A stretch of 31,678 bases of DNA from positions 1 to 31,678 of IMG/VR virus record IMGVR_UViG_3300008339_000291. One strand, given 5' to 3'. Source of the DNA: a virus. The stretch's first letter is position 1, and every line of letters starts with the position of its first letter. The translations under genes were made by a program, and so were the position numbers. Shown here piece after piece: positions 15,479 to 23,298 of this stretch. The notes beneath the pieces are model-generated. The model searched no databases. It was given only the letters and a program-made list of their open reading frames with translations, and was not told the DNA's origin.

Positions 15479-18400
15479 TCAGAATGTTCCGCCAGCGACG
15501 CCGCCGGAGAAGTTGGCTGTCCCTGAAACATCAAGTTTATACGCCGGCGACGACGTTCCAATACCGACGTTGCCCGACGAATCAATTCGCGCGCGCTCTG
15601 ATGCCCCGGTTAACCACACCCAAGCATTGCTTGCACCAAGATAATATTGTCGAATATTGGCCTGTCCATCAGACAGCACGATGTTATTGCTAGCGGTACG
15701 AATATCAAGGCCGCCGGAGTTGCCGGTATACGCCCCGATCACTACGTTGTAGTTGCCCGTTGTGATTGCGTTGCCAGCGGTGTACCCGAGTAGAGTGTTC
15801 ACACCGCCTGTTGTGACTGCATACCCAGCTTGGTAGCCAAGCGCCGTATTGCTCGAACCGCTTGTGCTTGAATAAAGTGATTCTCTGCCAATCGCAACGC
15901 TTTGCGTGCCGGTAGATAACCCTGACGCCCCGCGCAGTGCGTTCAACCCTAGAGCGTCGTTGCCCCCGCCAGTTTGAAAATACTGAGAGTGATAACCGAC
16001 CGCAGTGCTTGATGCGTTTGTTGTATTTGAATAAAGCGCTTGTCGTCCGATTGCAACTTGGTTGGTTCCGCTCGTATTGCTGTATAGCGCGAGCCCACCA
16101 ACAGCAGTGTTATTCCCGCCGCCAAGGTTGGAAAACATCGCCTGCGAACCAATTGCCACGTTTACCGCACCGATCGTGCTTATCGCAGCTTGGTATCCAA
16201 TAGCCGTATTGTTGTTTTGGTTGGTGCTGGCGGACAGCGCACTCGCCCCGACTGCGGTATTAAACGTACCTATCGTGTTTGACGCTAAAGCATTTGCGCC
16301 AACTGCCGTGTTGGATGCAACTGCCCCCGAACCACGACCGACCGACACGCCATTCACCCCAAGGATTGCGCCATCAAACGTCAGCACGCTGCCCGTGGTT
16401 ACGACTTTAGACCCGTTCAGATAAGCCACACCATTGGCCGTGCCCCCCGTCAACGTCAGGCTGCTGCTGATTTGCGCGGTGCCGGCAACATCTAATGTTG
16501 CCCCAGGCGATGCGGTCCCTATGCCTACGTTACCGCTGGAATCTATACGAATCCCACGAGCCGAAGTGCTCCACTGACCAATGACCAGTGCGCCGGTATC
16601 AAATGACGTTCCGCCATAAATGATGGCGTGATCATTGAGCTGAACCAGTGGGTTGAAACTGCCTGCCGTGCAACGATTAAGAAAACGGTATGAGTACGTA
16701 TCTGATGTGTCGCTCAGCCGCAAAATTGGGCTTGAAGACGCGCCCGCGCCTTGTGCAATATGCACTTTTGCGGTTGTAGATGGGGCAGACAGGCCAATTG
16801 CCACCTGCGCCGAGTTCAATATCCGCATGACCTCCGTGCCGCCATTAGTTCCAACTTGGAAAATAATGTCCGATCCGGTCGTGCCTGCCGCAGTCGTTGG
16901 GCGAAGTTGTAGTGCCGCTGTAGTCGTTGTCCCGCCACAGATAATTGCTATTCTGGGCGCCGTAATCGTTGGGCTCGTCGCCCGCACTACGCTCCCTGTT
17001 CCAGTATTCAACGTCCAGACTGGTGCGCTGCCGTCTGACGTCAGCACATAGTTTGCCGCGCCGATTGCTAGGGTGGTTGTGGTGCTGGCGCCGGATTGAT
17101 AGAGCAGCGATCCGGCCGTCCCTCCTGCTATGTTGGTGGCTGTGCCTACGGTGACTGAGCTCGGGTCTGTCCATTGCGGGGCTGTGCCGCTGGATGTCAG
17201 CAAATACGTGCTCGCCCCGATCGCGAGTTTGGACAGGGTTGTTGATCCTGACGCATAAAGCGTGTCACCCGCGGTGTAAGAGGTGAATCCCGTCCCACCC
17301 AGGGACACCGCCACCGGAGAGGTGAGGCTGAACTGCGATCCGGTCAGCGTGAGCCCGGTGCCCGCGGAGTAAGTCCCTGCTCCCGAAAACTGCACGAACA
17401 CCACCGGGTCAGTGCCAACCGTTGTGACTGGATTGGTCTGCACCCAGCCCGTATTTGCGTAAAGCGTACCGTTCGACACAAACGTAAAGTCGCCGCTGGC
17501 AATCTCGGTTGCGGTGTCAAAGTCTGTTGCCCGCGTGAGTACGGTGCCGCCTGTGGCCCAGGTATAGATGCCGTTGTTGGCCTGGGTGGCTTCGTTCTTG
17601 ACGAGCACGCGGTCGCCGTTTTGCAGGCTGTACCCGTCCAACGTGGTGAGTGCCACCCCGAGCGTGAGCGTAGCGCCGATCCCGGCAGTGCCGTTGTTGT
17701 ACGTGACGCTGCCGCCGGTGATCGATGCCAAGGTTCCGGTGGTCGCTGCCGCGCAGGATGCGTGGACATGCAGCCCTTCTGCCACGGCATCCACATATTG
17801 CTTGGTTGCCAGTTGCAGCGCGCTCACCGGGTCTTGAGTCACCGCCACGGATGTGAGCCCGCCCAGCGTGAGCGACGATGCTCCCAGGCTGATGGATGTG
17901 GTGCCGATCGTGATGGATGAGTTCGCCAGATAGGCGTTTGCGATCGGCGTTGCGTTCCAAGTGCCGGATGTGATCGTGCCGGTGGTTGTGAGGCTTGCAC
18001 TACCTGCGAGCGGCGAGGCCCCTACGGTGTTGTAAGACACCGTTTTTGCGGCCGATCCGTTGAAGGTCGTGCCTGATGCGTCACCCGCGCCGCCGTTGTT
18101 GAACGTGACCGCGTTGGTGGTGTTTGCAGTGATCGTCCCCGAGGCGCCGAGGGCTACCGTCGTGCCGTTAAAGGTCACGCTTGAGTTGGTAAGCGACGCG
18201 TTGCCAATGTTGGACAGCGTGTTGCTTGAGCCGCTGATGGTTTTGTTGGTCAGGATCTCGCTGCCGGCAAGGGTGGCAAGCGTGCCGGTTGTTGGCAGTG
18301 TCACCGTGGTGGCGCCGGTCGCGGTGAGTGCGATCGCAAACGCGCCTACCGTTGAGAACGCATCTGCCGTTGAGATCGCGCCACCGAGTGTGATGGTGTA

Positions 18401-19237
18401 GGCGTTATTGACCCCGGTGCCGCCGCTGGCCGCGTTCAGGATGCCGCCGAGCGTGATGTTGCCCACACTTGCCACTGCCGGCGTAAGCCCTGTGCTGCCT
18501 GCGCTGAACGATGTAACCGCGCCGGTGAGCGCGAATTGTTTCCATGACCCTGACGCGTATCCGTCAAAGGTCTGTGTGTCTGTGTTGAATCTGAGTTGCC
18601 CGTCTGCGCCCGCGGGTTGCTGCGCCGTCGTCCCTGACGGAACGATCATCGCCGCTGTGCCGGGGATCGTGGGATTGGCTGACAGGCTCAGCGTCGGGTT
18701 ACCACTGCCGTTCCCGTTGGCGACGTTGATCTGATTGGCGGTGCCAAGGATTTGCACGCCCGCAATCGTTGAGCCGCCCACCACTGACAGCATGCCGGTG
18801 CCGCCGATATTGGCGATTGACGCGGCCAGTCCGGTGAGTTGCACTGTTGGGTTGCCCGCAACCCCGTCACCGTTGGAAACGCTGATTCCGGCCCCAGACG
18901 CCACGATCTGCCGGGAGGCCACAGTAGCACTGCCAGTCTTGACGATCATGCCATTGGAGGCCAATTCCAGGCTTCCAGAGGCACCGTTGAGCGATAGTTG
19001 CAGGGTGGATAACGCTCCACCGTCCGTAATACCGATGCCGGTCGCTCCCGACAGCGCGCGGCTGTTGGGGAGCGAGGGTTCCTGATTGACGGTGATGAAT
19101 GTCTGCTGCTGGTTGGGCGACGATGAGATCGCGCCCGTGGTGGTGCGCAAGGTCTGCCCGTTTTGCACGATTGCAACCAGCTCGGTGCCGGTTATTGGGC
19201 CTGCGGCAGGGAGTTGGGTAATCGTTACGTTTGGCAT
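15479..19237 (-). CDS. giant tail fibre with YadA-head-like C-terminal module
   Basis: The protein has 1252 residues from ATG 19237. The N-terminus has VTITQLPAAGPITGTELVAIV, a common fibre or baseplate-binding start. Residues 60-470 are repeated short beta-strand segments with TNKTISGSSNTLSNIG and similar G/T/S-rich units. About 472-622 is a known fibre domain with LATKQYVDAVAEGLHVHA and VKNEATQANNGIYTWA. About 740-960 has further G/S/T beta segments. Residues about 962-1241 carry YadA-like repeats similar to those in the next fibre. The tip ends FSGGVAGGTF. The gene is immediately upstream of the 793-residue fibre, whose start sits 10 nt downstream of its stop. It is likely the main long tail fibre; receptor unknown. 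Confidence 0.88.
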   Translation of the reverse strand: MPNVTITQLPAAGPITGTELVAIVQNGQTLRTTTGAISSSPNQQQTFITVNQEPSLPNSRALSGATGIGITDGGALSTLQLSLNGASGSLELASNGMIVKTGSATVASRQIVASGAGISVSNGDGVAGNPTVQLTGLAASIANIGGTGMLSVVGGSTIAGVQILGTANQINVANGNGSGNPTLSLSANPTIPGTAAMIVPSGTTAQQPAGADGQLRFNTDTQTFDGYASGSWKQFALTGAVTSFSAGSTGLTPAVASVGNITLGGILNAASGGTGVNNAYTITLGGAISTADAFSTVGAFAIALTATGATTVTLPTTGTLATLAGSEILTNKTISGSSNTLSNIGNASLTNSSVTFNGTTVALGASGTITANTTNAVTFNNGGAGDASGTTFNGSAAKTVSYNTVGASPLAGSASLTTTGTITSGTWNATPIANAYLANSSITIGTTSISLGASSLTLGGLTSVAVTQDPVSALQLATKQYVDAVAEGLHVHASCAAATTGTLASITGGSVTYNNGTAGIGATLTLGVALTTLDGYSLQNGDRVLVKNEATQANNGIYTWATGGTVLTRATDFDTATEIASGDFTFVSNGTLYANTGWVQTNPVTTVGTDPVVFVQFSGAGTYSAGTGLTLTGSQFSLTSPVAVSLGGTGFTSYTAGDTLYASGSTTLSKLAIGASTYLLTSSGTAPQWTDPSSVTVGTATNIAGGTAGSLLYQSGASTTTTLAIGAANYVLTSDGSAPVWTLNTGTGSVVRATSPTITAPRIAIICGGTTTTAALQLRPTTAAGTTGSDIIFQVGTNGGTEVMRILNSAQVAIGLSAPSTTAKVHIAQGAGASSSPILRLSDTSDTYSYRFLNRCTAGSFNPLVQLNDHAIIYGGTSFDTGALVIGQWSTSARGIRIDSSGNVGIGTASPGATLDVAGTAQISSSLTLTGGTANGVAYLNGSKVVTTGSVLTFDGAILGVNGVSVGRGSGAVASNTAVGANALASNTIGTFNTAVGASALSASTNQNNNTAIGYQAAISTIGAVNVAIGSQAMFSNLGGGNNTAVGGLALYSNTSGTNQVAIGRQALYSNTTNASSTAVGYHSQYFQTGGGNDALGLNALRGASGLSTGTQSVAIGRESLYSSTSGSSNTALGYQAGYAVTTGGVNTLLGYTAGNAITTGNYNVVIGAYTGNSGGLDIRTASNNIVLSDGQANIRQYYLGASNAWVWLTGASERARIDSSGNVGIGTSSPAYKLDVSGTANFSGGVAGGTF
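15515..16350 (-). repeat. YadA-head-like repeat module, copy B
   Basis: Inside the 1252-residue fibre near its C-terminus. It shares the order of motifs with copy A at 14095-14970, including NTAVGASAL, AIGRESLYSSTSG, NTALGYQAGYAVTTGG, SGGLDIRTAS and SSGNVGIGT, but lacks one of the NTAIGxxAL units. Confidence 0.75.
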
Positions 19238-19238
19238 G

Positions 19239-19583
19239 TTATGGCTGCTGGTTTAGTCCATCGAGATTGCCGTCATTTTCTACTACTTCGGTGTTTTGTT
19301 CAGGGGAAAGTACCCACCCGCCATACACCCCGGTTGCATCAATGTTGCTCGGATCCACCGCTACACTCACATCCGGCCGCGGGAATCGTATGGTAATCTT
19401 TTCTGTCTTTCGCGCCGGCAGTCTGTATGGGTCAAACTGATCCGCACACCCTTGGTTGCACACCTGCAAGCCTGGGAAGTTTGGGTCGCTGCGCATCTCT
19501 GCGTGCGGGCGCTTCATCTTGCAACGATCACATATCGCAATCGCGATGTCGGCGTAGCCGCGAGTATCAAGGAAGCGGGGCAT
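19239..19583 (-). CDS. small Cys-containing phage protein
   Basis: The product has 114 residues from ATG 19583, with GAGGTGAG 3-10 nt upstream, followed by the giant fibre start one base after its stop. Residues 18-47 contain CDRC and, 22 residues later, CNQGC, a spacing compatible with a small zinc-binding knuckle. PDPN-type SDPNFPGLQVC precedes the second pair. The next part has DPYRLPARKTEKITIRFPRPD, a motif recurring in phage proteins of this region (recalled); the last 25 residues are acidic. Function unknown; a small virion or assembly protein is likely by context. Confidence 0.75.
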   Translation of the reverse strand: MPRFLDTRGYADIAIAICDRCKMKRPHAEMRSDPNFPGLQVCNQGCADQFDPYRLPARKTEKITIRFPRPDVSVAVDPSNIDATGVYGGWVLSPEQNTEVVENDGNLDGLNQQP

Positions 19584-19586
19584 CGC

Positions 19587-20657
19587 TCACCTCGTGTATG
19601 GCGAAATGTTCGGTGCGAAATAAATCGGCGATTTGTCGCGTTCTTCCTGTTCGGCAAGAATCAGATGCTTGCTTGCCTGATCTTCAAGGTATTGCACACG
19701 ATCCAGCGGCACAGCGGGCAACTCGAGCGACATTTGATGCGCCAGCAGGCTTTGGATCGCCAGATACCACCGCTGCGGTATCTCAATCTCGCCTGCGAGA
19801 TCGCCCACGTCCATAATCTGACGCGAATACCAGACCACCATCTGCACAAACGTGTCTGACGGGACCGGCCACAGCGTAATTTGCGCCTGCGGGATCGTTC
19901 TGTTGAGCCAATACTGAAACGGCTGGTTTGCAGTGAAGTTTTTGTTTGGCAGGCTGGTGTAATCGTCCCGATTGAGCCTTGCCATGGGGATTTCGGTGCT
20001 GTTGTTGCCGAAATACAGCTCGCGCACGTTCAGGGTGTTGCCGCCCGTCTCACGCATACGGTAATACTGAACTGTTTGGCCGGGCTCAATGTCGTACCAC
20101 AGCCATTGATTGTCCACCCAAGCGGTTACTCCGGGGTTTTCGAGCGTTTCCCACGTAATACCATCGCTGGAATACTCAAAAACAACGTCAAAATCGCCAC
20201 TAACCCCAGGCAAAACACCAATTGAGCCCACATAAACAGGATTATCGGTGCCGTAATCCACAGAAATGCTGCCGTTTGGGGCCGATTGCGTGCATTTCGT
20301 GTTGATATTGCCATCAAACGCATTGTCTGCGATCCCCGACGAGGCTGAATATCCGTTTGTGATGTTGGGCGTGGGCCGATTCATGCGCCGGTAGAGCGCA
20401 TTGAGCACGTCATTGCCGCCGATCGGCAGGTCATAGATGTATTGGTTCGCCTTCAGGCCGTAAACCTTCTTTCCGATGGCCCAGTACTGGATGCCAATGT
20501 TGATCAGGTTCGACAGCACGTAATAAAGCGACTCGCGTGCAGACTTGACCTGCTCGCTGGTGAGCTCCTCAGCGAGTTTGCCGGCGCGTCTTGCGCCGTG
20601 GTCAATCAACGTCTGCACGTTGATGACGGTTGTTCCGACTGTTCCTGAGTAAGCCAT
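19587..20657 (-). CDS. adaptor-like / connector protein with discoidin-like insert
   Basis: The product has 356 residues from ATG 20657. The N-terminus has QTLIDHGARRAGKLAEELTSEQVKSARESL, a helical segment of gp4-like adaptors. Residues about 98-222 are a beta-sandwich with ASSGIADNAFDGN, VDYGTDNPVYVGSIGVLPG and VVFEYSSDGITWETL, which resembles F5/8C (discoidin) domains with their usual D-G-N and surface-display strands. After the insert the adaptor pattern resumes: WLNRTIPQAQITLWPVPSDTFVQMVVWYSRQI and HQMSLELPAVPLDR. Compare the second half of the 9835-10470 protein, which has the same order HWLVAPTPDDDYTFEVLYYERL. I infer two related adaptor-ring members; the insert may bind glycans on cells or on the virion surface. 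Confidence 0.78.
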   Translation of the reverse strand: MAYSGTVGTTVINVQTLIDHGARRAGKLAEELTSEQVKSARESLYYVLSNLINIGIQYWAIGKKVYGLKANQYIYDLPIGGNDVLNALYRRMNRPTPNITNGYSASSGIADNAFDGNINTKCTQSAPNGSISVDYGTDNPVYVGSIGVLPGVSGDFDVVFEYSSDGITWETLENPGVTAWVDNQWLWYDIEPGQTVQYYRMRETGGNTLNVRELYFGNNSTEIPMARLNRDDYTSLPNKNFTANQPFQYWLNRTIPQAQITLWPVPSDTFVQMVVWYSRQIMDVGDLAGEIEIPQRWYLAIQSLLAHQMSLELPAVPLDRVQYLEDQASKHLILAEQEERDKSPIYFAPNISPYTR

Positions 20658-20663
20658 CGTTTT

Positions 20664-21197
20664 TTACCAGCACTTCCAGCGTTTCATGGAGGCCCGCGCG
20701 CGACTGCCGGGCTCGCTCTTTTCTGCAATCGGCCTCATTCTTGCGCAAAACGAATCTTTCCTGGGGCCGCCCTCGGGCTGCGGGGCTTTCAGATTGCTGC
20801 CTGTCTCGCGGTTGTACTTTTCGCGGCCCTTGGCGGTGAGTCCGGCGCCTTGGCTCACGGGTAATTTCTCACCGCGGCCAACGCTTAAGGACACGCCGCC
20901 CTTTGCCATTTTGGCCGTCTTGGCCGACTCTTTAAATGCCTGAGCCGTTGGCGCGCCAGGGGATCCGGGCTTGCGCATCTTCTCACCCGAACCCTGAGCG
21001 ATCCGCTCGCGCTTGGCGTGGATGTTGGCATACAGCCCGCCCTCGGCCATCGGCAGGTGTCCATAGGCTTTTTTGCCTACGTTGCTGGCCGTATATTCCC
21101 GAGCTTGTTCCGACGTCATGCCGACCCGTTTAGCGACTTTTGGGTCGTGCTCAATGGCCTTCATCAGACGAAACTGCGCTTTGGATTTAGCTGGCAT
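20664..21197 (-). CDS. basic structural protein, DUF6321-like C-terminus
   Basis: The product has 177 residues from ATG 21197, whose ATG overlaps the previous stop (ATGA); an earlier in-frame ATG would run far into the upstream gene. N-terminal SKAQFRLMKAIEHDPKVAKRVG, then MAEGGLYANIHAKRERI and MAKGGVSLSVGRG are followed by GLTAKGREKYNRETGSNLKAP and RKDSFCARMRPIAEKS. The latter half matches a phage domain that I recall as DUF6321. It is strongly basic and may contact DNA or acidic partners inside the head or at the connector. It precedes the adaptor-like gene. Confidence 0.75.
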   Translation of the reverse strand: MPAKSKAQFRLMKAIEHDPKVAKRVGMTSEQAREYTASNVGKKAYGHLPMAEGGLYANIHAKRERIAQGSGEKMRKPGSPGAPTAQAFKESAKTAKMAKGGVSLSVGRGEKLPVSQGAGLTAKGREKYNRETGSNLKAPQPEGGPRKDSFCARMRPIAEKSEPGSRARASMKRWKCW

Positions 21198-21781
21198 CAA
21201 GACACCTGTTGCATGGTCAGGATAATTGACGGGATCGCCGGATACGCAGGCGACAGACTTGCCGGCAGATGCTCCAACGTGACCGCAACATCGGTCGGCA
21301 CCCAAATCAACTGCACGTAGTCATTGGCGTTCAAATCCAAAAACAGATTCCACGCCGCCACCGAATAGCCGTAAATGTTGGCGGTTTTGCGGGCCGGCAC
21401 TGTGATCTGGGTCGCCGAGTTGGGCAGATCCACACCATTCACACGAAACCAGATCGTTGCGTCATGCTGCTCGTTGGCCGTGTTCTTGAACTGCGCGCTG
21501 AACTGCAAATTATAAATGCCGTCGTTGGGCACTTTAAACTTGCTGCCATCTTCCAGCAGGATGCCGTCGCTGATGTCCGTGGTATTAAATGTCGCGGCCG
21601 TTCCCGCTGCGATGTTGCCGGTTTGGTCGGTACTGTCACTCCATGCACCGTATGCGTTGGCAAACGCCCGTATGGCGCTCAGCGCGGCTTTTACGTTGGC
21701 GCCCGACTGCACCAGAGGGATGACTTCGGTGCCGTCCAGCGTACTGGCCGCGGGCATGGCGGAAATCTTTTGGTCTGCCAT
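21197..21781 (-). CDS. beta-rich virion protein, C1q-like fold pattern
   Basis: The product has 194 residues from ATG 21781 (ATGA junction). After a short helical N-terminus with MPAASTLDGTEVIPLVQSG, which resembles attachment segments of phage fibres, the body is a strand series: WSDSTDQTGNIAAGTAATFN, then FKVPNDGIYNLQFSAQFKN, RVNGVDLPNSATQIT and VQLIWVPTDVAVTLEHLP. The order and turns recall C1q/TNF-like jelly rolls found in phage fibres. It may be a head-surface or collar fibre. Function inferred from fold only. Confidence 0.7.
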   Translation of the reverse strand: MADQKISAMPAASTLDGTEVIPLVQSGANVKAALSAIRAFANAYGAWSDSTDQTGNIAAGTAATFNTTDISDGILLEDGSKFKVPNDGIYNLQFSAQFKNTANEQHDATIWFRVNGVDLPNSATQITVPARKTANIYGYSVAAWNLFLDLNANDYVQLIWVPTDVAVTLEHLPASLSPAYPAIPSIILTMQQVS

Positions 21782-22017
21782 CAGGAGGACTCCAGAATAA
21801 TTTTCGAATCGTCTTCTTGCAGCACGTATCCGGGCGCGGTTTCGTCAGCCACGTAAAACGTTGCCACTGGCGTCTCGCCGTACAAATCAACCACGCCATC
21901 GTCGCCTACATCCTCACCAATGCCGCCACCCACAGGATTGGCGGCGCTGGTGTTTGCAGCAAACCCGTCCGTGGTGTTTGCTTGATTGGCGACGTCGCTG
22001 TATCCGACGTAGGGCAT
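21781..22017 (-). CDS. small Gly/Asp-rich protein
   Basis: The product has 78 residues, starting at the TAATG junction with the upstream gene and ending in an ATGA junction with the downstream gene. It is acidic with a Gly/Asn-rich middle (VGGGIGEDVGDDGVVDLYG) followed by strand-like TFYVADE and YVLQEDDSKIILES. Unknown; likely a structural accessory by position. Confidence 0.65.
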   Translation of the reverse strand: MPYVGYSDVANQANTTDGFAANTSAANPVGGGIGEDVGDDGVVDLYGETPVATFYVADETAPGYVLQEDDSKIILESS

Positions 22018-22319
22018 TAGATGCCTGCCTGCACGAGCTTGAGCGTTGCCGTGCCCGTTCCGCTATTTACGAGCAGCTTGATTCCGGTGACCGGGAAAGC
22101 ATAGTTGCCATCCTGGTTGGTAGTTTCGCCCGAGATTGTCGGATGCGAAAACCACGTGGTAAAGCCTACCGCCGGGTCGTCAAACGTGTGCTGTACGGTG
22201 TAATCCACCGTGCCCGTCACCACGACGCCAAACCCCACATTGAACGGGCTGATGTTGGTGTTCATCACCAACGCGGAGCTGGACCCTGTGCCCGTCTTGG
22301 AAACGGTTTGAAGTTTCAT
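22017..22319 (-). CDS. small beta-rich phage protein
   Basis: The product has 100 residues from ATG 22319, chosen over 22331 because GAGGGT lies 5 nt upstream. The body has VVVTGTVDYTVQHTFDDPAVGF, SHPTISGETTNQDGNYAFPVTG and VNSGTGTATLKLVQAG, a beta-sandwich-like pattern of small phage head or tail proteins. The first gene after the 22334-22356 terminator-like hairpin. Function unknown. Confidence 0.72.
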   Translation of the reverse strand: MKLQTVSKTGTGSSSALVMNTNISPFNVGFGVVVTGTVDYTVQHTFDDPAVGFTTWFSHPTISGETTNQDGNYAFPVTGIKLLVNSGTGTATLKLVQAGI

Positions 22320-22333
22320 GCTTACCCTCATTC

Positions 22334-22356
22334 AAAAACGGGGGCCGCAGCCCCCG
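22334..22356 (-). terminator. rho-independent terminator
   Basis: A 7-bp stem of CGGGGGC and GCCCCCG with loop of 4, followed on the minus strand by TTTTT at 22338-22334. It lies 8 nt beyond the stop of the Lys/Gly-rich protein gene, so transcripts from the head module are likely ended or attenuated here. The next gene starts only 15 nt further on. Confidence 0.7.
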
Positions 22357-22363
22357 CTTTGTT

Positions 22364-23296
22364 TTACTTCTTGACGCTGCCACCACGCTTTTTAGCCGGC
22401 GGCGTGACTGTTTTACTGACTTCCTTCTCGGTCGTCGTCACACCACCCAAGCCTTTCACTTTGTCAGCCACACTCTTGACCCAATTGATCGGGTTCATTG
22501 CTTCGCGCATGGCTCGGTTTTCCTGAGCCTCGCGCTTGTAATGCGCCTCGTACCCCTTGGTTTCACGGTCTGACTTTCCACCCTCTGCCATGCAGACCTC
22601 CCCACCTTTCTTGAACGTGCCAGAAAGTTGAGAGATCCTCACGGGTTTGGATGGTGACTTGCGCGGCATCGCCACGGGACGGCCTGTATCAACAAGACCC
22701 CCCGTGGCGTAGGCTTTTTTTGCGCAGCCGCCTTTCTTGTAGCCTGCCTGCGCCTTCGCCACGCCGCCGGTCGCGTAACCTCCGTCATTGCCAAGTTTCA
22801 CGCTGCCGGTTTTGGCGGGGCTTTTATCAGCCTTGCCGGTAACCATGCGCGTCTCGCCTGACACTGACTTGATCACACCACCCTTGGCGTACCCGCCTTG
22901 AGCATTGGCAACGCCGCCCGTTTTCAGCCCTTTATGGGCCTTGGAGGCGGGTTTGTTTTCATGTGACTTCAGTTCGCCCTTGAGCTTGCTGAACTCTTTC
23001 ATTTCGGCCGCATGTTCGGCCTTGGACTCGCCACCTTCTTTCATCATGCGCGCTGCCGCGCCGACTGGCGCCGCCGGGCCTGGAGCGCCCGGCATTGCAC
23101 GCATGGCACGACGACGCGCCATCATTGAAGGCTTGGCAGGAGCAGCAGCAGGCATCATCCCGCCACGCGCCGGCATAGCGGGCGCTGACAGACCACCAAC
23201 CTGCATCTTTTTCTCCACCTTGCCGCCCTTTTTGAGCTTGAGCTCAACGGTCGGCTCCGTGGTGTACATCTTTACCATCGGCTTAAATTGACCCAT
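22364..23296 (-). CDS. Lys/Gly-rich basic head-associated protein
   Basis: The product has 310 residues from ATG 23296 with AAGGAG 8 nt upstream; a TTG two codons earlier is weaker. It has repeated K/G/A-rich segments including GGYAKGGVIK, GGYATGGVAKAQAGYKKGGC, YATGGLVDTG and MAEGGK, plus an Ala/Met/Pro-rich stretch (about 40-85) and a K/E helix (about 95-115). The C-terminus is again basic, with TPPAKKRGGSVKK. No folded enzyme domain is recognised. It may bind DNA or act as a head-inner or minor structural protein; its place after the capsid and lectin-like genes supports a virion role. Confidence 0.7.
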   Translation of the reverse strand: MGQFKPMVKMYTTEPTVELKLKKGGKVEKKMQVGGLSAPAMPARGGMMPAAAPAKPSMMARRRAMRAMPGAPGPAAPVGAAARMMKEGGESKAEHAAEMKEFSKLKGELKSHENKPASKAHKGLKTGGVANAQGGYAKGGVIKSVSGETRMVTGKADKSPAKTGSVKLGNDGGYATGGVAKAQAGYKKGGCAKKAYATGGLVDTGRPVAMPRKSPSKPVRISQLSGTFKKGGEVCMAEGGKSDRETKGYEAHYKREAQENRAMREAMNPINWVKSVADKVKGLGGVTTTEKEVSKTVTPPAKKRGGSVKK

Positions 23297-23298
23297 GA

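Noticed and set aside
15469-15585. Extension of the 793-residue fibre to an earlier ATG
   Set aside because: It would overlap the previous fibre by about 107 nt and give an Arg-rich leader; the ATG at 15468 has a good ribosome binding site.
14095-16350. CRISPR-like array
   Set aside because: The repeats are in frame, degenerate and of protein type; there are no identical DNA repeats with equal spacers.
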